NCBI RefSeq assembly: GCF_039962115.1
Contig: NZ_JAMPKJ010000027.1
Span: 1 to 64,000, forward strand
From: Funiculus sociatus GB2-C1
GTDB taxonomy: Bacteria > Cyanobacteriota > Cyanobacteriia > Cyanobacteriales > FACHB-T130
Reading direction: 5' to 3'
DNA length: 64,000 bases
The notes under the pieces are model-generated. The model was not told where the DNA came from. It was given only the letters and a program-made list of their open reading frames with translations, and did not search any database. Below, piece after piece: positions 7,765-17,102 of the stretch (position 1 is the stretch's first letter; the number at the start of each line of letters is the position of its first letter). A program made the translations under genes and the position numbers.

Positions 7765-7995
7765 TGGCTAGGATAGTTCGGGAAGATGACTTATCTGGTG
7801 CAGCCGACTTTAGGTCATGCCAGTCTCATCATTAAAAGTAAGAAGACTAATTCAGTGGATTCTAAGCTACGCTAGGTCATGTAAGCGTTGCTACTAGGCT
7901 TCGTGAACTTCATGTTCGTCCACAGGGAGGCAGTAGCCTTCTGCCTCGTAGGTGATGTGTTAGCTATGATCATCAATTAGGTGTCTCTGAGACGA
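7765..7995 (+). ncRNA. Candidate structured RNA upstream of the reverse transcriptase
   Basis: In the 370 bases between the PAP remnant and the reverse transcriptase there is no convincing frame, but there are several stems. ATGACTTA (7786-7793) pairs with TAGGTCAT (7811-7818); ACGCT/AGCGT (7869-7873/7884-7888); GAAC/GTTC (7905-7917); a 7-bp stem GAGGCAG/CTGCCTC (7927-7933/7941-7947); GTCTC/GAGAC (7983-7993). The 9-mer TAGGTCATG occurs twice (7811-7819, 7873-7881), so the first arm has two possible partners, and GCTACT (7890-7895) can pair with AGTAGC (7932-7937) as an alternative to the 7-bp stem. Position and orientation match the template ncRNAs of some antiviral reverse transcriptases. 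Boundaries and transcription are inferred, not seen. Confidence 0.4.
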
Positions 7996-8070
7996 ATCAG
8001 CCATGTTAACCCGTATTTTCATCGATACTAAAAAGTCTAAGGGCATATAGTCACGCTAATATTACTACGT

Positions 8071-9717
8071 ATGACACAGCTTAACCCTTCTACAGAAAAA
8101 GATTTTTTAGAGCTAGAGGAAAATTCTCAGCCAGCTCCTACAATACAAGATTTTATTAAGAAAGGTTTTTTTCCTAAAGAGTTAGTTCCAGCGTTCACAA
8201 CTGAGAGCCTAGCGCAGAATTTACCTTCTTTTAAAGAAATTTTAGGAAGCAAAAATAATTTAGCTAGTAAATGTTTTTATTACTCCTTTCCTAAAGTTAA
8301 ACATCTTCGTCGTAATCTAGGAATCCCCAACCCTTTTCATCAAATTAACCTTTCCCAAACTTTAATTGATAATTGGATTGAAATACAAAAAACAATTTCA
8401 ATCTGCGATCTATCTATAAGCGCTCCCTTAACCAATTCTATCAATAGAGCAGTTTCTCCTCCTCCTGTTCAACTAAGTAATGAACGAGCTATACAAGCAG
8501 CTGGCTCTCGCTATCGTTTATATACTGATATTTCACGCTACTATTCCACTATTTACACACATAGCATTCCTTGGGCTATTCATGGAAAAGCTCAATGTAA
8601 AGCTAATCTAAAATTAAAAAAAAATCAAAGGACTACTTTCTATGGTGACTTAATTGATGAATGTGTTCGTAATACACAGGACAAACAAAGTATAGGGATA
8701 CCAATAGGCCCAGATTCTTCCTTCGTTATAGCAGAGATTATAGGTACAATTATGGATAAAATGCTATGCGATCGCTTAGGGGATAAACCTAGGGGGTTCC
8801 GTTTCATTGATGACTATTATTTATATTTTGATACTTTCTCGGATGCAGAACAAGCACTTTATCAACTCCATAAAATTCTGAAAGAATTTGAACTTGAAAC
8901 CAATTCATCTAAAACTTCTATTATCGAGCTTCCTGAACCTCTAGAGTCGGCTTGGGTTTCTGAAATAAGACGTTATAATATTAGTCCTGACGGGAAGGAA
9001 CAAAACACAGAAATTATAAGTTTTTTTAGCAAGGTATTTGAGTACTCAAAATTATTTACAGATGAACAGGTAATTAAATATTCTTTGAGTAGAATCCGCA
9101 ACCAAAAAAATCCTATATCTCCTGACAACTGGTCTCTTTTTGAATCTTTAATCTTACAATCAATTATAGCTGAGCCAAGTGCCTTAGAAACAGGAACTGA
9201 AATATTAGTTAGTTACTACGAGAATGACAACTTTGAATTAGATAAGAGCAGAATAGCTGATACTATCACATCACTTATTATTAACGATAGTAAACTTAGT
9301 CATAGCCATGAGCTTGCATGGGCTTTATGGCTAAGTAAAACATTAAAAATAGCTATAAAGGAGGAAGCGGCTCAGAAGATTTCGGAAATTGAAGATTCTG
9401 TAGTGGCTCTAGTTACATTAGACTTACGTGAGCAAGGGCTTATACCAAGAGGCTTAGATTTAACTAGATGGGAATCATTAATGACAACTGATGAGTTATA
9501 TTCAACCAATTGGCTTCTAGCTTATGAAGCAAACATTAAAGGTTGGCTTCCCTCACAGGGTAAAAGCGATCATGTTGATAAAGACGCTTTTTTTAAATCT
9601 TTAAAATCTCATAATGTCAGTTTTTATGACTCAATACAGCAAGCCAATCTAGTAGATGATGATCAGACTGGATACGACAACGATGATGAAACTGAAGCTT
9701 ACTATTGGATGTACTAA
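8071..9717 (+). CDS. Stand-alone reverse transcriptase, UG/Abi (defence-associated) type
   Basis: 548 residues. Reverse transcriptase motifs are clear: YTDISRYYSTIYTHSIPWAI (motif A, catalytic D153, with the THSIPWA block seen in UG/Abi enzymes), GIPIGPDSS at 209-217 (motif B) and FIDD at 245-248 (motif C, normally YxDD). About 270 further residues, mostly predicted helical, replace the thumb/maturase/endonuclease parts of intron enzymes. No NAxxH/VTG retron signature, no intron GxPQG motif and no DGR-type SQ motif is seen. The gene is clearly AT-richer and poorer in HIP1 sites than its neighbours (one GCGATCGC), suggesting transfer. It stands alone: the next gene faces it. I infer an antiphage function from class; the exact UG group was not determined. 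Confidence 0.85.
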   Translation: MTQLNPSTEKDFLELEENSQPAPTIQDFIKKGFFPKELVPAFTTESLAQNLPSFKEILGSKNNLASKCFYYSFPKVKHLRRNLGIPNPFHQINLSQTLIDNWIEIQKTISICDLSISAPLTNSINRAVSPPPVQLSNERAIQAAGSRYRLYTDISRYYSTIYTHSIPWAIHGKAQCKANLKLKKNQRTTFYGDLIDECVRNTQDKQSIGIPIGPDSSFVIAEIIGTIMDKMLCDRLGDKPRGFRFIDDYYLYFDTFSDAEQALYQLHKILKEFELETNSSKTSIIELPEPLESAWVSEIRRYNISPDGKEQNTEIISFFSKVFEYSKLFTDEQVIKYSLSRIRNQKNPISPDNWSLFESLILQSIIAEPSALETGTEILVSYYENDNFELDKSRIADTITSLIINDSKLSHSHELAWALWLSKTLKIAIKEEAAQKISEIEDSVVALVTLDLREQGLIPRGLDLTRWESLMTTDELYSTNWLLAYEANIKGWLPSQGKSDHVDKDAFFKSLKSHNVSFYDSIQQANLVDDDQTGYDNDDETEAYYWMY

Positions 9718-9893
9718 ACAAGACCAAACAGCGATCGCCAAACCGTATTTCGTACCGCACCACCTGCTAACCACCAGTTGGGGAGATTGAGAAGGGAGAT
9801 CGCAGGTAACACAACACCAACAGGCGAATCAATTAGAATCTTCTGGAGGCGAGTGGCACTATCCATGTTTTGCTTATCTAGTTTTGTTCCCAT
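9714..9893 (-). pseudogene. Nucleotidyltransferase N-terminal fragment (copy 1 of 3)
   Basis: A 59-residue frame starts 8 bases after the Uma2 gene on the same strand and ends over the stop codon of the reverse transcriptase. It reads MDSATRLQKILIDSPVGV, then LLNLPNWWLAGGAVRNTVW, ending RSLFGLV. The LPxWW-GxxRNxxW pattern is the N-terminus of COG3575/DUF925-type nucleotidyltransferase-like proteins, which are normally about 180 residues. Only this start remains. Closely similar but more degraded copies lie at 10637-10759 and 12707-12793. The frame could be expressed with Uma2, but I regard it as a gene remnant. Confidence 0.6.
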
Positions 9894-9901
9894 CTTTCCA
9901 G

Positions 9902-10606
9902 TTATTGACTCAGTTGTATTTTCAGTTCGCGCAGCATCCGACTGGTTCCATCATCAATGGCTTTTTGCACCAGTTGGGGAATCATTTCGGTAATCGGCAA
10001 ATCGGGAAAGATAGCACTGACGGATGATTCGGCGTAGTCACCATTTTGTAGAATGTAAATCTTGAGTTGGCGATTCCGATAGATCCACACTTCCGGAACG
10101 CGCAGCGCTTCGTAGGCGTTCAAGGTGGTCTTGGAAGTGACATCAGACTCAATGGCGAGATCCGGGGGTGGGTAAACCGCTAGATCCATATTGGTGCAAC
10201 CCCGGACACGACTCGCATTCTGGATGTAAAAGCAGGTATCGGGTTCGACTCCGGCAATTTCTGGTTGCTTTAGAGTAGTTGAGCCAAAATCTTCCCAGTC
10301 CCGCCCTTGAGCCTCCAAGATTGTTGTGAGGAGGTAAGCAATAATGCGATGGGGGCGTTCGTGCAGTGCTAGAGGAGACATGATTTCGAGAGTTCCTCGG
10401 TAGTATGCAATGCGGGTGCTGCGCTGTTCTCCCAGTTCCGTAAGAATCTGTTCAAAGTCCTGCCAAGACAAGTTATGAATGCTAATCGTACTACCGGGAG
10501 TGAGTTCAATGGCACGAATGGGAATGGTAACGGTCATTGGTGTTCCTCCATCGATTGCTGGGGCGGTTTCTTCAACCGTAACTCGGCATTCACCCATAAT
10601 TATCAT
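9902..10606 (-). CDS. Uma2-family (DUF820) PD-(D/E)XK nuclease-like protein
   Basis: 234 residues. Family features are SWQDFEQILTELGEQRSTRI near the N-terminus, GTLEIMSPLALHE, and the core PPPDLAIESDVTSKTTLNAY followed by ALRVPEVWIYR. The aspartate in PPDLAIE, the glutamate after it and the downstream lysine fit the Uma2 nuclease site. It belongs to the long-N-terminus subgroup, different from the copy at 1191-1880. It is bracketed by two fragments of a nucleotidyltransferase-like gene (9714-9893 and 10637-10759), suggesting insertion or cassette-like movement into that gene. The function of the family remains unknown. Confidence 0.88.
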   Translation of the reverse strand: MIIMGECRVTVEETAPAIDGGTPMTVTIPIRAIELTPGSTISIHNLSWQDFEQILTELGEQRSTRIAYYRGTLEIMSPLALHERPHRIIAYLLTTILEAQGRDWEDFGSTTLKQPEIAGVEPDTCFYIQNASRVRGCTNMDLAVYPPPDLAIESDVTSKTTLNAYEALRVPEVWIYRNRQLKIYILQNGDYAESSVSAIFPDLPITEMIPQLVQKAIDDGTSRMLRELKIQLSQ

Positions 10607-10636
10607 TAATGACTAACTGACAGTCATTGCTAAATA

Positions 10637-10759
10637 GCGATCGCTTCTACCGTATTTCGCACCGCACCACCCCCTAACCACCAACCGGGGAGATTCAAAA
10701 GCGCGATCGCAAATAATACAGCTCCAACAGGTGAATCAGCCAGAAGCTTTTGGAGACGA
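10637..10759 (-). pseudogene. Nucleotidyltransferase N-terminal fragment (copy 2 of 3)
   Basis: The minus strand reads LQKLLADSPVGAVLFAIALL, then NLPGWWLGGGAVRNTV, collinear with copy 1 (9714-9893). It has no start codon of its own and runs out of homology after RNTV. The upstream end overlaps, in another frame, the last codons of the TPR gene (stop 10738-10736), so the C-terminus SSPKASG of that protein is borrowed from this repeat. Confidence 0.6.
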
Positions 10760-12625
10760 AATAGAGCGAGCAATTTCTACGGCTTGCTCTAGTAACTTTA
10801 GAGCTTCCTCAGTCTGCTCAGCTTGAGCGTATTCACGAGCGATCGCACTGAGCGCCTGAACCCTTCTATAGTTACCAAATTTGTTCGAGTTCATCATATT
10901 AACAGCTTGAATCGCACGGTCAAACTGCCTTAACTGTCCATACTCACGAGCAATTGCCAAGAGCAGTTTATTGCGATAGTTAAGACTCTCATTTGTCGCT
11001 CCATCAATTGTCTCACCAATGGCTTGAGTTGCCTGCTTTGTCCATTCAATTGTCTGAGTTGTTTGCACCGCCCAGTCTAGTTCTCTTGCCTCAATAGCCC
11101 GTTCGATGATACTGTAAATGACGCTAGCTTTATTTTGAACTTCCAGAGCCTTAATCATCTGAGCCGTCTTAAGCGCTTGGGCGTACTGCCCTTTTGATGC
11201 ATATTGATCGACAATGCGACGCAACGCCTCGTCTCGATGACCTCTACCAAGGGTATTAGCAAGCTGGAGTGCCTGTTCAAATTTCCCAGTTTGTGCATAG
11301 AAGTCCACAATAGGTGGCATCAAACTTTGGTAGGCAAACTTGGAGTCTACTGGAACTTGAGAAAAGTCGGAAGCGGCAAGATTCAGTTTGCCAGTTTGAA
11401 CCAGTTGAGCCACTGCGAGTGCCTGAGCGATTTGTCCAATTCTTAAGTACCCAGCAATAATTTCTTCAAGCGCACGACTCGCCTCATAACGAGCATCTGA
11501 GCGTAAATTTTCTGCACCGGCTTGTAGAGTCAATAGTGATTTATTCAAAAGCTTGACTGCTTCTGCATCCTTCTCCACATTTGCATACAGATTGGCAACT
11601 GCTGTCAATGTACGCGAGCGAGAAATAGGATTTGCAATCTTTTGTGTAGCTACAACTATTTGTTCAAGAGCTTTGAGAGTTAGTGCAGAAACTTCTGTCG
11701 CTTGTTCAGCTAGTTCTACTTCCTGGCAACTGTTGAGAATTTGCCTTAGCTGCTCTGGATCTAAAGTTTCTATAATTGTTCTTATTGACAAAAGAGTGTT
11801 AGTTTCTTTTTGGGCAAAACACCGAGAAAGCTCTATTTGTGCTTGATTTTGTCGAGATTCGGTGCTTGAGGAGCTACTATTGAAGGTTCGCTCAGCCTTT
11901 GAAGCTAAACTCTGAAGCTCGGCTGCTCGGTCAGGCTGACCTATCTCGTTATAGTAGTTAACTAGGAAAAGCCATATTTGAACAGCTTTGTCAGATTGCC
12001 CTGTCCTGTTGTAGTAATCAGCTAACTTTAGCTGTATTTCAGCCGCTCGATCAGGTTGTCTTAAGCCACTGTCAGTGTATGTATATAGCAGCCCTTGCAG
12101 CATATCTTCAAGATAGTTGTCTCCAAAACTCGTTGCGATTCTAAGGGCTATGTCATGGCGACCATCTCTAGCGTGCCTTCCCGCCGCTACAAGTACCCAA
12201 TTCTGTGGATCGTTACGAGCAGATCCAGACGGTTCTGGTTCGCAGTATTTAGTTGTCTCAAGAATTTTTTGAGCTTGAGCAAAAAGTGCAGAACTTTTGG
12301 CTTCTTGCCCCATGAAGGCGTAGTGACCCGCAACATCGGTTAAAATTTCGAGCTTGTGGCAGGGGTTTGCCAGGGTTTGATTGAAAGACAACGTTTCTTC
12401 TAGAAGCTGAATAGCTCGGTCAGGCTGCTTAATGGTAGTGTAGCCCCCTGCAAGGGAAGCTAATAATTCTGTTTCAGCTAGAACCAGCTCCGGCTCCGCA
12501 TTTTTTTGTCCAATCACTGCGCTTTCAGCTAGAACCTGTTCCGGTTCCGCATCTTGTCCAATCACTGCGCTGCCTGGATGAGTGATAGTCAACAGCAGCA
12601 CAGCCAACAAAAGTTTGAGTTTCAC
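10736..12625 (-). CDS. Secreted TPR-repeat protein
   Basis: 629 residues. A signal peptide (KLKLLLAVLLLTITHPGSA) is followed by a short tandem duplication: SAVIGQDAEPEQVLAE (19-34) and SAVIGQKNAEPELVLAE (35-51). The rest is tetratricopeptide-like helical repeats of about 34 residues, with motifs such as QPDRAIQLLEETL, KFEQALQLANTLG, QYAQALKTAQMIK and QTEEALKLLEQAVEIA. It has no recognisable catalytic domain and is probably a periplasmic protein-protein scaffold. The last residues (SSPKASG) are encoded by the flanking nucleotidyltransferase repeat, so the original C-terminus may have been lost. No operon partner is visible. Confidence 0.82.
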   Translation of the reverse strand: MKLKLLLAVLLLTITHPGSAVIGQDAEPEQVLAESAVIGQKNAEPELVLAETELLASLAGGYTTIKQPDRAIQLLEETLSFNQTLANPCHKLEILTDVAGHYAFMGQEAKSSALFAQAQKILETTKYCEPEPSGSARNDPQNWVLVAAGRHARDGRHDIALRIATSFGDNYLEDMLQGLLYTYTDSGLRQPDRAAEIQLKLADYYNRTGQSDKAVQIWLFLVNYYNEIGQPDRAAELQSLASKAERTFNSSSSSTESRQNQAQIELSRCFAQKETNTLLSIRTIIETLDPEQLRQILNSCQEVELAEQATEVSALTLKALEQIVVATQKIANPISRSRTLTAVANLYANVEKDAEAVKLLNKSLLTLQAGAENLRSDARYEASRALEEIIAGYLRIGQIAQALAVAQLVQTGKLNLAASDFSQVPVDSKFAYQSLMPPIVDFYAQTGKFEQALQLANTLGRGHRDEALRRIVDQYASKGQYAQALKTAQMIKALEVQNKASVIYSIIERAIEARELDWAVQTTQTIEWTKQATQAIGETIDGATNESLNYRNKLLLAIAREYGQLRQFDRAIQAVNMMNSNKFGNYRRVQALSAIAREYAQAEQTEEALKLLEQAVEIARSISSPKASG

Positions 12626-12706
12626 CCTGTAAACCCCTGCTAAAACTATAAATGTAAGTTGTTGTTAACTTGCACAATCTTCAATCAAGTTAGTCACATC
12701 TTAACA

Positions 12707-12793
12707 ACCGCCAAATCGTATTTCGCGCCAGACCACTTGCCAACCACCAGTTAGGGAGATTGAGAAATGCGATCGCAGATAATATAGTTCCAG
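12707..12793 (-). pseudogene. Nucleotidyltransferase N-terminal fragment (copy 3 of 3)
   Basis: The minus strand reads GTILSAIAFLNLPNWWLASG, then LARNTIW, collinear with copies at 9714-9893 and 10637-10759. A stop codon lies directly before the conserved part and the frame ends shortly after. With the other two copies it brackets the Uma2 and TPR genes. Confidence 0.55.
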
Positions 12794-12840
12794 TTTAGTG
12801 ACGCATTACCTCCACCATCTTGTCGGAAATACCGAAACAA

Positions 12841-12874
12841 AAAACTCCTGCTGTGCATGGACAGAAGGAGTTTT
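12841..12874 (-). terminator. Probable rho-independent terminator of atpB-atpC
   Basis: Inverted repeat AAAACTCCT (12841-12849) and AGGAGTTTT (12866-12874) about 30 bases after the atpC stop codon. On the minus strand the hairpin ends in a T run, fitting intrinsic termination. Confidence 0.65.
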
Positions 12875-12906
12875 AGAAATAGAAAGGTTTGGCGAAAACT
12901 TTTAAC

Positions 12907-13317
12907 TTAAACCATGCCACCAGCAGCTTGAAACCGAGCGCGGGCGCGTTTAAGGGCTTGAGTTGCCTGAATTTGCTCCTGACGGGAGCCGCCACTCTCA
13001 GCTTTATTAATTCTGGCTTCGGCTTCGGAGTACGCAGCACGGGCTTGTTCCCGGTCAATTTTATCGCCCCGTTCGGCACCATTAACCAGAATAGTGACTT
13101 CATCATTGTCCACTTCTGCGAAGCCACCCATCAGAGCGATCGCTACCCAATCTTTCCCTGGACGAACGCGCATCACACCGATATCCAACGCCGTCAGTAA
13201 AGGTGCGTGGCCAGTGAGGATACCTAGTTGACCAGTTGTGCTTGGCAGAATCACCTCTTCAGCACTGGAATCCCAAACAGTTTTGTCGGGAGAAACTACA
13301 CGAATAGTTAAAGCCAT
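12907..13317 (-). CDS. atpC: ATP synthase F1 subunit epsilon
   Basis: 136 residues, the usual cyanobacterial length. The N-terminal beta-sandwich begins [21 protein letters not shown] and holds the family block [18 protein letters not shown]. The C-terminal pair of helices (from about residue 90) is rich in Ala, Arg and Glu. Epsilon sits on the gamma central stalk of F1 and can inhibit ATP hydrolysis. It follows atpB on the same strand with a gap of about 100 bases, the arrangement normal for cyanobacteria, where these two genes are separate from the main atp operon. The gap contains a small TTGTCAG tandem repeat. Confidence 0.97.
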   Translation of the reverse strand: MALTIRVVSPDKTVWDSSAEEVILPSTTGQLGILTGHAPLLTALDIGVMRVRPGKDWVAIALMGGFAEVDNDEVTILVNGAERGDKIDREQARAAYSEAEARINKAESGGSRQEQIQATQALKRARARFQAAGGMV

Positions 13318-13416
13318 AGTTTGTTACTTGTCAGTTGTCAGTTGTCAGTTAGCTCATCGCTAATGCCTAATTGTCAAAACTAGCCATCCTGACCTTAGCG
13401 ATGAGCAATCCTTCAA

Positions 13417-14886
<1,470 letters not shown>

Positions 14887-15057
14887 CTATCTATATAGAT
14901 ACAGGAAAACGGTCTTAACATTTAGCAATGCCATTCTCCAGATTACCACGCCAAAGCGATCGCACAGCTAGAGATGATCCCTATGAGGATGCGATCGCTA
15001 TTTATGATTTCCCCTTACTCAACCGGAACGCCTGAACTAAGCTGATTACAAAATAAA

Positions 15058-15089
15058 CTGCTGTGCCAACCACAAGGAAAGCACAGCAG
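15058..15089 (-). terminator. Hairpin downstream of the PEP-CTERM gene
   Basis: Inverted repeat CTGCTGTGC / GCACAGCAG with a 14-nt loop, 40 bases beyond the stop codon of the gene at 15129-15818. It could terminate that minus-strand transcript, although no strong T run follows. Confidence 0.45.
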
Positions 15090-15128
15090 CGATCAAATTA
15101 AATTTAGAATCTGAGTATGGCTATTATC

Positions 15129-15818
15129 TTAGGCTTGCTGTTCTTGTTTGCGCTTGGCCCGCTTTGTGACACCTAATGCACCAAGACCCAGTAAAGCGAT
15201 CGCACTAGCAGGCTCAGGAACATCTATCGGCGGCTGTACTGGATCGGTTGTCGTACCGCTATCAGTATCGGCTTTAAAGCTCATCCCCCCTGTAAATCCG
15301 TTAAGCCAGCTCATTGACAAAGTACCGAACAAATCGCCCAGTGAAATGTCAATTGGTGTCGAATAGTTAGATGAAGTTGGAGCTTGTCCAGATTGGACTG
15401 CAAACGACAAACCACTAGCCGACCCAGGCGTACTGGGGTTGCTACCTGTATCAAAAACTGTGTTTCCGGGAATAGCATTGATTGTCAACTTGGCAATACT
15501 TTGCCCCAGGTTGTTAAATCTCCAGGCTGAAGTGAAAGTATCACCAGCTTGGGTCAACGACCAGTTGCTACCGAATGCTCCTCCCGAATTGGCATCATTT
15601 GAAGTTGCCGGATTTGAAGTCGCCCCCCAAGTTGCAGTCTGGGAACCTCCACCGAGATAATCAACTGTCACTTTCATCCCAGCCATCATGTCTCCGAAAG
15701 TTGAAAACCCTGTGAGAGTGGTTGCTTGGGATGGTGCTACGCCTGTTCCCACGATTAACGTCGCCCCAACAACACCAGTTGACAATTTTTTCAAGAAAGA
15801 TGTACGCATAAAATTCAT
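15129..15818 (-). CDS. PEP-CTERM exported protein with unnamed N-terminal domain
   Basis: 229 residues. A signal peptide (FLKKLSTGVVGATLIVGTG, cleaved after SQA) precedes an about 170-residue domain beginning TTLTGFSTFGDMMAGMKVTV and continuing through ATWGATS, GGAFGSNWSLTQAGDT and LTINAIPGNTVFDTG to ADTDSGTTTDP. The C-terminus VPEPASAIALLGLGALGV plus a basic tail is a PEP-CTERM signal, by which exosortase-type enzymes anchor or release surface proteins. The same domain recurs in the broken gene 16500-16998 and the PKD protein 18984-20837. Its function is unknown; I recognise it only as a cyanobacterial exported domain. GGAG lies directly before the ATG. Confidence 0.85.
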   Translation of the reverse strand: MNFMRTSFLKKLSTGVVGATLIVGTGVAPSQATTLTGFSTFGDMMAGMKVTVDYLGGGSQTATWGATSNPATSNDANSGGAFGSNWSLTQAGDTFTSAWRFNNLGQSIAKLTINAIPGNTVFDTGSNPSTPGSASGLSFAVQSGQAPTSSNYSTPIDISLGDLFGTLSMSWLNGFTGGMSFKADTDSGTTTDPVQPPIDVPEPASAIALLGLGALGVTKRAKRKQEQQA

Positions 15819-16499
15819 TGCTCCAAACGGCTAACTTTTTGATATTACGGTTAATGGTTACTTGGCAATTACAACAATTTCGTATTATTAGTAGTTGCCA
15901 ATTTCTGAGCTACACTTAGCTATTTAGCTTTTGTAATTGCTTGTGCTTGCAAACGCTAAGACGAATATGGCACATGATTTTTACAACTGGCAACTACTTT
16001 AAGCTATCTTCATCAAATCAATACATTTAAATGACTTCTGTAAACTTCGTGATTTGTTTTTTAGAAAAAATATTCAAAAAAATACTGGAAGCGCTAATTT
16101 GTATAAATAGAAAAAATTTATTAGTAATATTACAGGCTAAGCTAAACTATTGATAGTGTTATTTCTTCAGTATTACGTACATAGTATTTTATCTTGCTCG
16201 TAGGATTACTTAAGTGTACGTCTATACATGGTTAGTAGGGGTAATAAACGTTCCATTTTCCTTTAAAATTTAGTAATTATAATTAACTGTGCATAATTAA
16301 TTGCACCACAATCTTGCCTTGCTACCTAAGGCTTTTAATAGGATTTGAGGTGTAATTTATTTCGCATATTCACTCATTTGTAAAGAATACAAGAGTGCGA
16401 TCGCACTCTGAGCAATACCCACATTTACCATCCTCTTTTTCAAAAAACTGCCATGTCTTCTGGTAGAAGACACGGCAATCATTAACTAGATTTTACTTT
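15819..16499. other. AT-rich intergenic region between PEP-CTERM genes
   Basis: 680 bases with no gene. It is AT-rich, holds long A and T runs and a single HIP1 site near 16398. It contains the upstream region of the gene at 15129-15818. A hairpin at 16450-16476 (GCCATGTCTTC/GAAGACACGGC, one mismatch) lies just after the broken gene 16500-16998 and may be its old terminator. The stretch TTATTAGTAATATT at about 16119-16132 recurs upstream of the PKD gene. Confidence 0.6.
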
Positions 16500-16998
16500 T
16501 TATGCTTTGTGTGGTTGTTTGCGCTTTAAATGCGAAGCTGCACCCAAAGCACCAAACGCCAGTAAACCCATCACAGAAGCAGGCTCAGGAACATCTTTCG
16601 GTTCCACTGGATTGGTTGTCGTACCGCTATCAGTATCGGCACGGAAACTCATCGTACCTGTAAAGCCATCAAGCCAGTTAATTGACAAAGTACCAAACAA
16701 GCTCGCCCAAGGAGATATCAATTGGCACAGAGTAATTAAAGGAAGTTGGAGCTGTCCCAGGGGTTACCAAGAATGGCTGACCAAAAGCTGACCCAGGCGT
16801 ACTCGGTACACTTCCTGTATCGAAAACCGCATTTCCCGGAATAGCATTGATTGTTAGGGAAGCAATTTCTGACCCAAGGTTGGTAAATGTCCACGCTGAA
16901 GTAAAGGAATCGCCTGCACAACTTAAACCCCAGTCAGTGCCAGAAGCTTTTCCCGTATCAATACCAGCAATAGCTCTTTGTTTTTTAGCAATAAACAA
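16500..16998 (-). pseudogene. Broken PEP-CTERM gene of the same domain family
   Basis: Two overlapping minus-strand frames together match the gene at 15129-15818. The upstream frame (16998-16678) has GTDWGLSCAGDSFTSAWTF, LTINAIPGNAVFDTG and VPIDISLGELV. The downstream frame (16721-16500) has LFGTLSINWLDGFTGTMSF, ADTDSGTTTNP and the PEP-CTERM tail VPEPASVMGLLAFGALG. They join by a frameshift near 16700-16710. The N-terminal signal peptide and about the first 60 residues of the domain are missing. The gene is therefore a recent pseudogene or, less likely, a sequencing frameshift in a truncated copy. Confidence 0.8.
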
Positions 16999-17102
16999 AA
17001 CTTATGTTCTATGTCATGCTGTCGGTGCTTCGCCTTCCCTGATATGAAGCGTTACCCCTATTTTTTTTACATAGAATTGAGACTATTTTCCTTGGCTTTG
17101 TG

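Noticed and set aside
8071-9717. Retron, group II intron or diversity-generating retroelement
   Set aside because: No retron NAxxH/VTG motifs, no GxPQG or maturase/endonuclease domains, no intron domain V-like sequence near either end, and no template/variable repeat pair or SQ motif was seen. The UG/Abi type fits better.
9778-9993. 71-residue plus-strand frame after the reverse transcriptase
   Set aside because: It overlaps the nucleotidyltransferase remnant and the Uma2 3' end on the other strand, which have clear protein similarity; this frame has none.
14928-15035. 35-residue plus-strand frame after the atpB start
   Set aside because: No ribosome-binding site and it is mostly made of HIP1-type sequence; probably chance.
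16500-16998. Two separate small PEP-CTERM genes
   Set aside because: The two frames are collinear halves of the neighbouring paralogue with a short overlap, so a frameshifted single gene explains them better.
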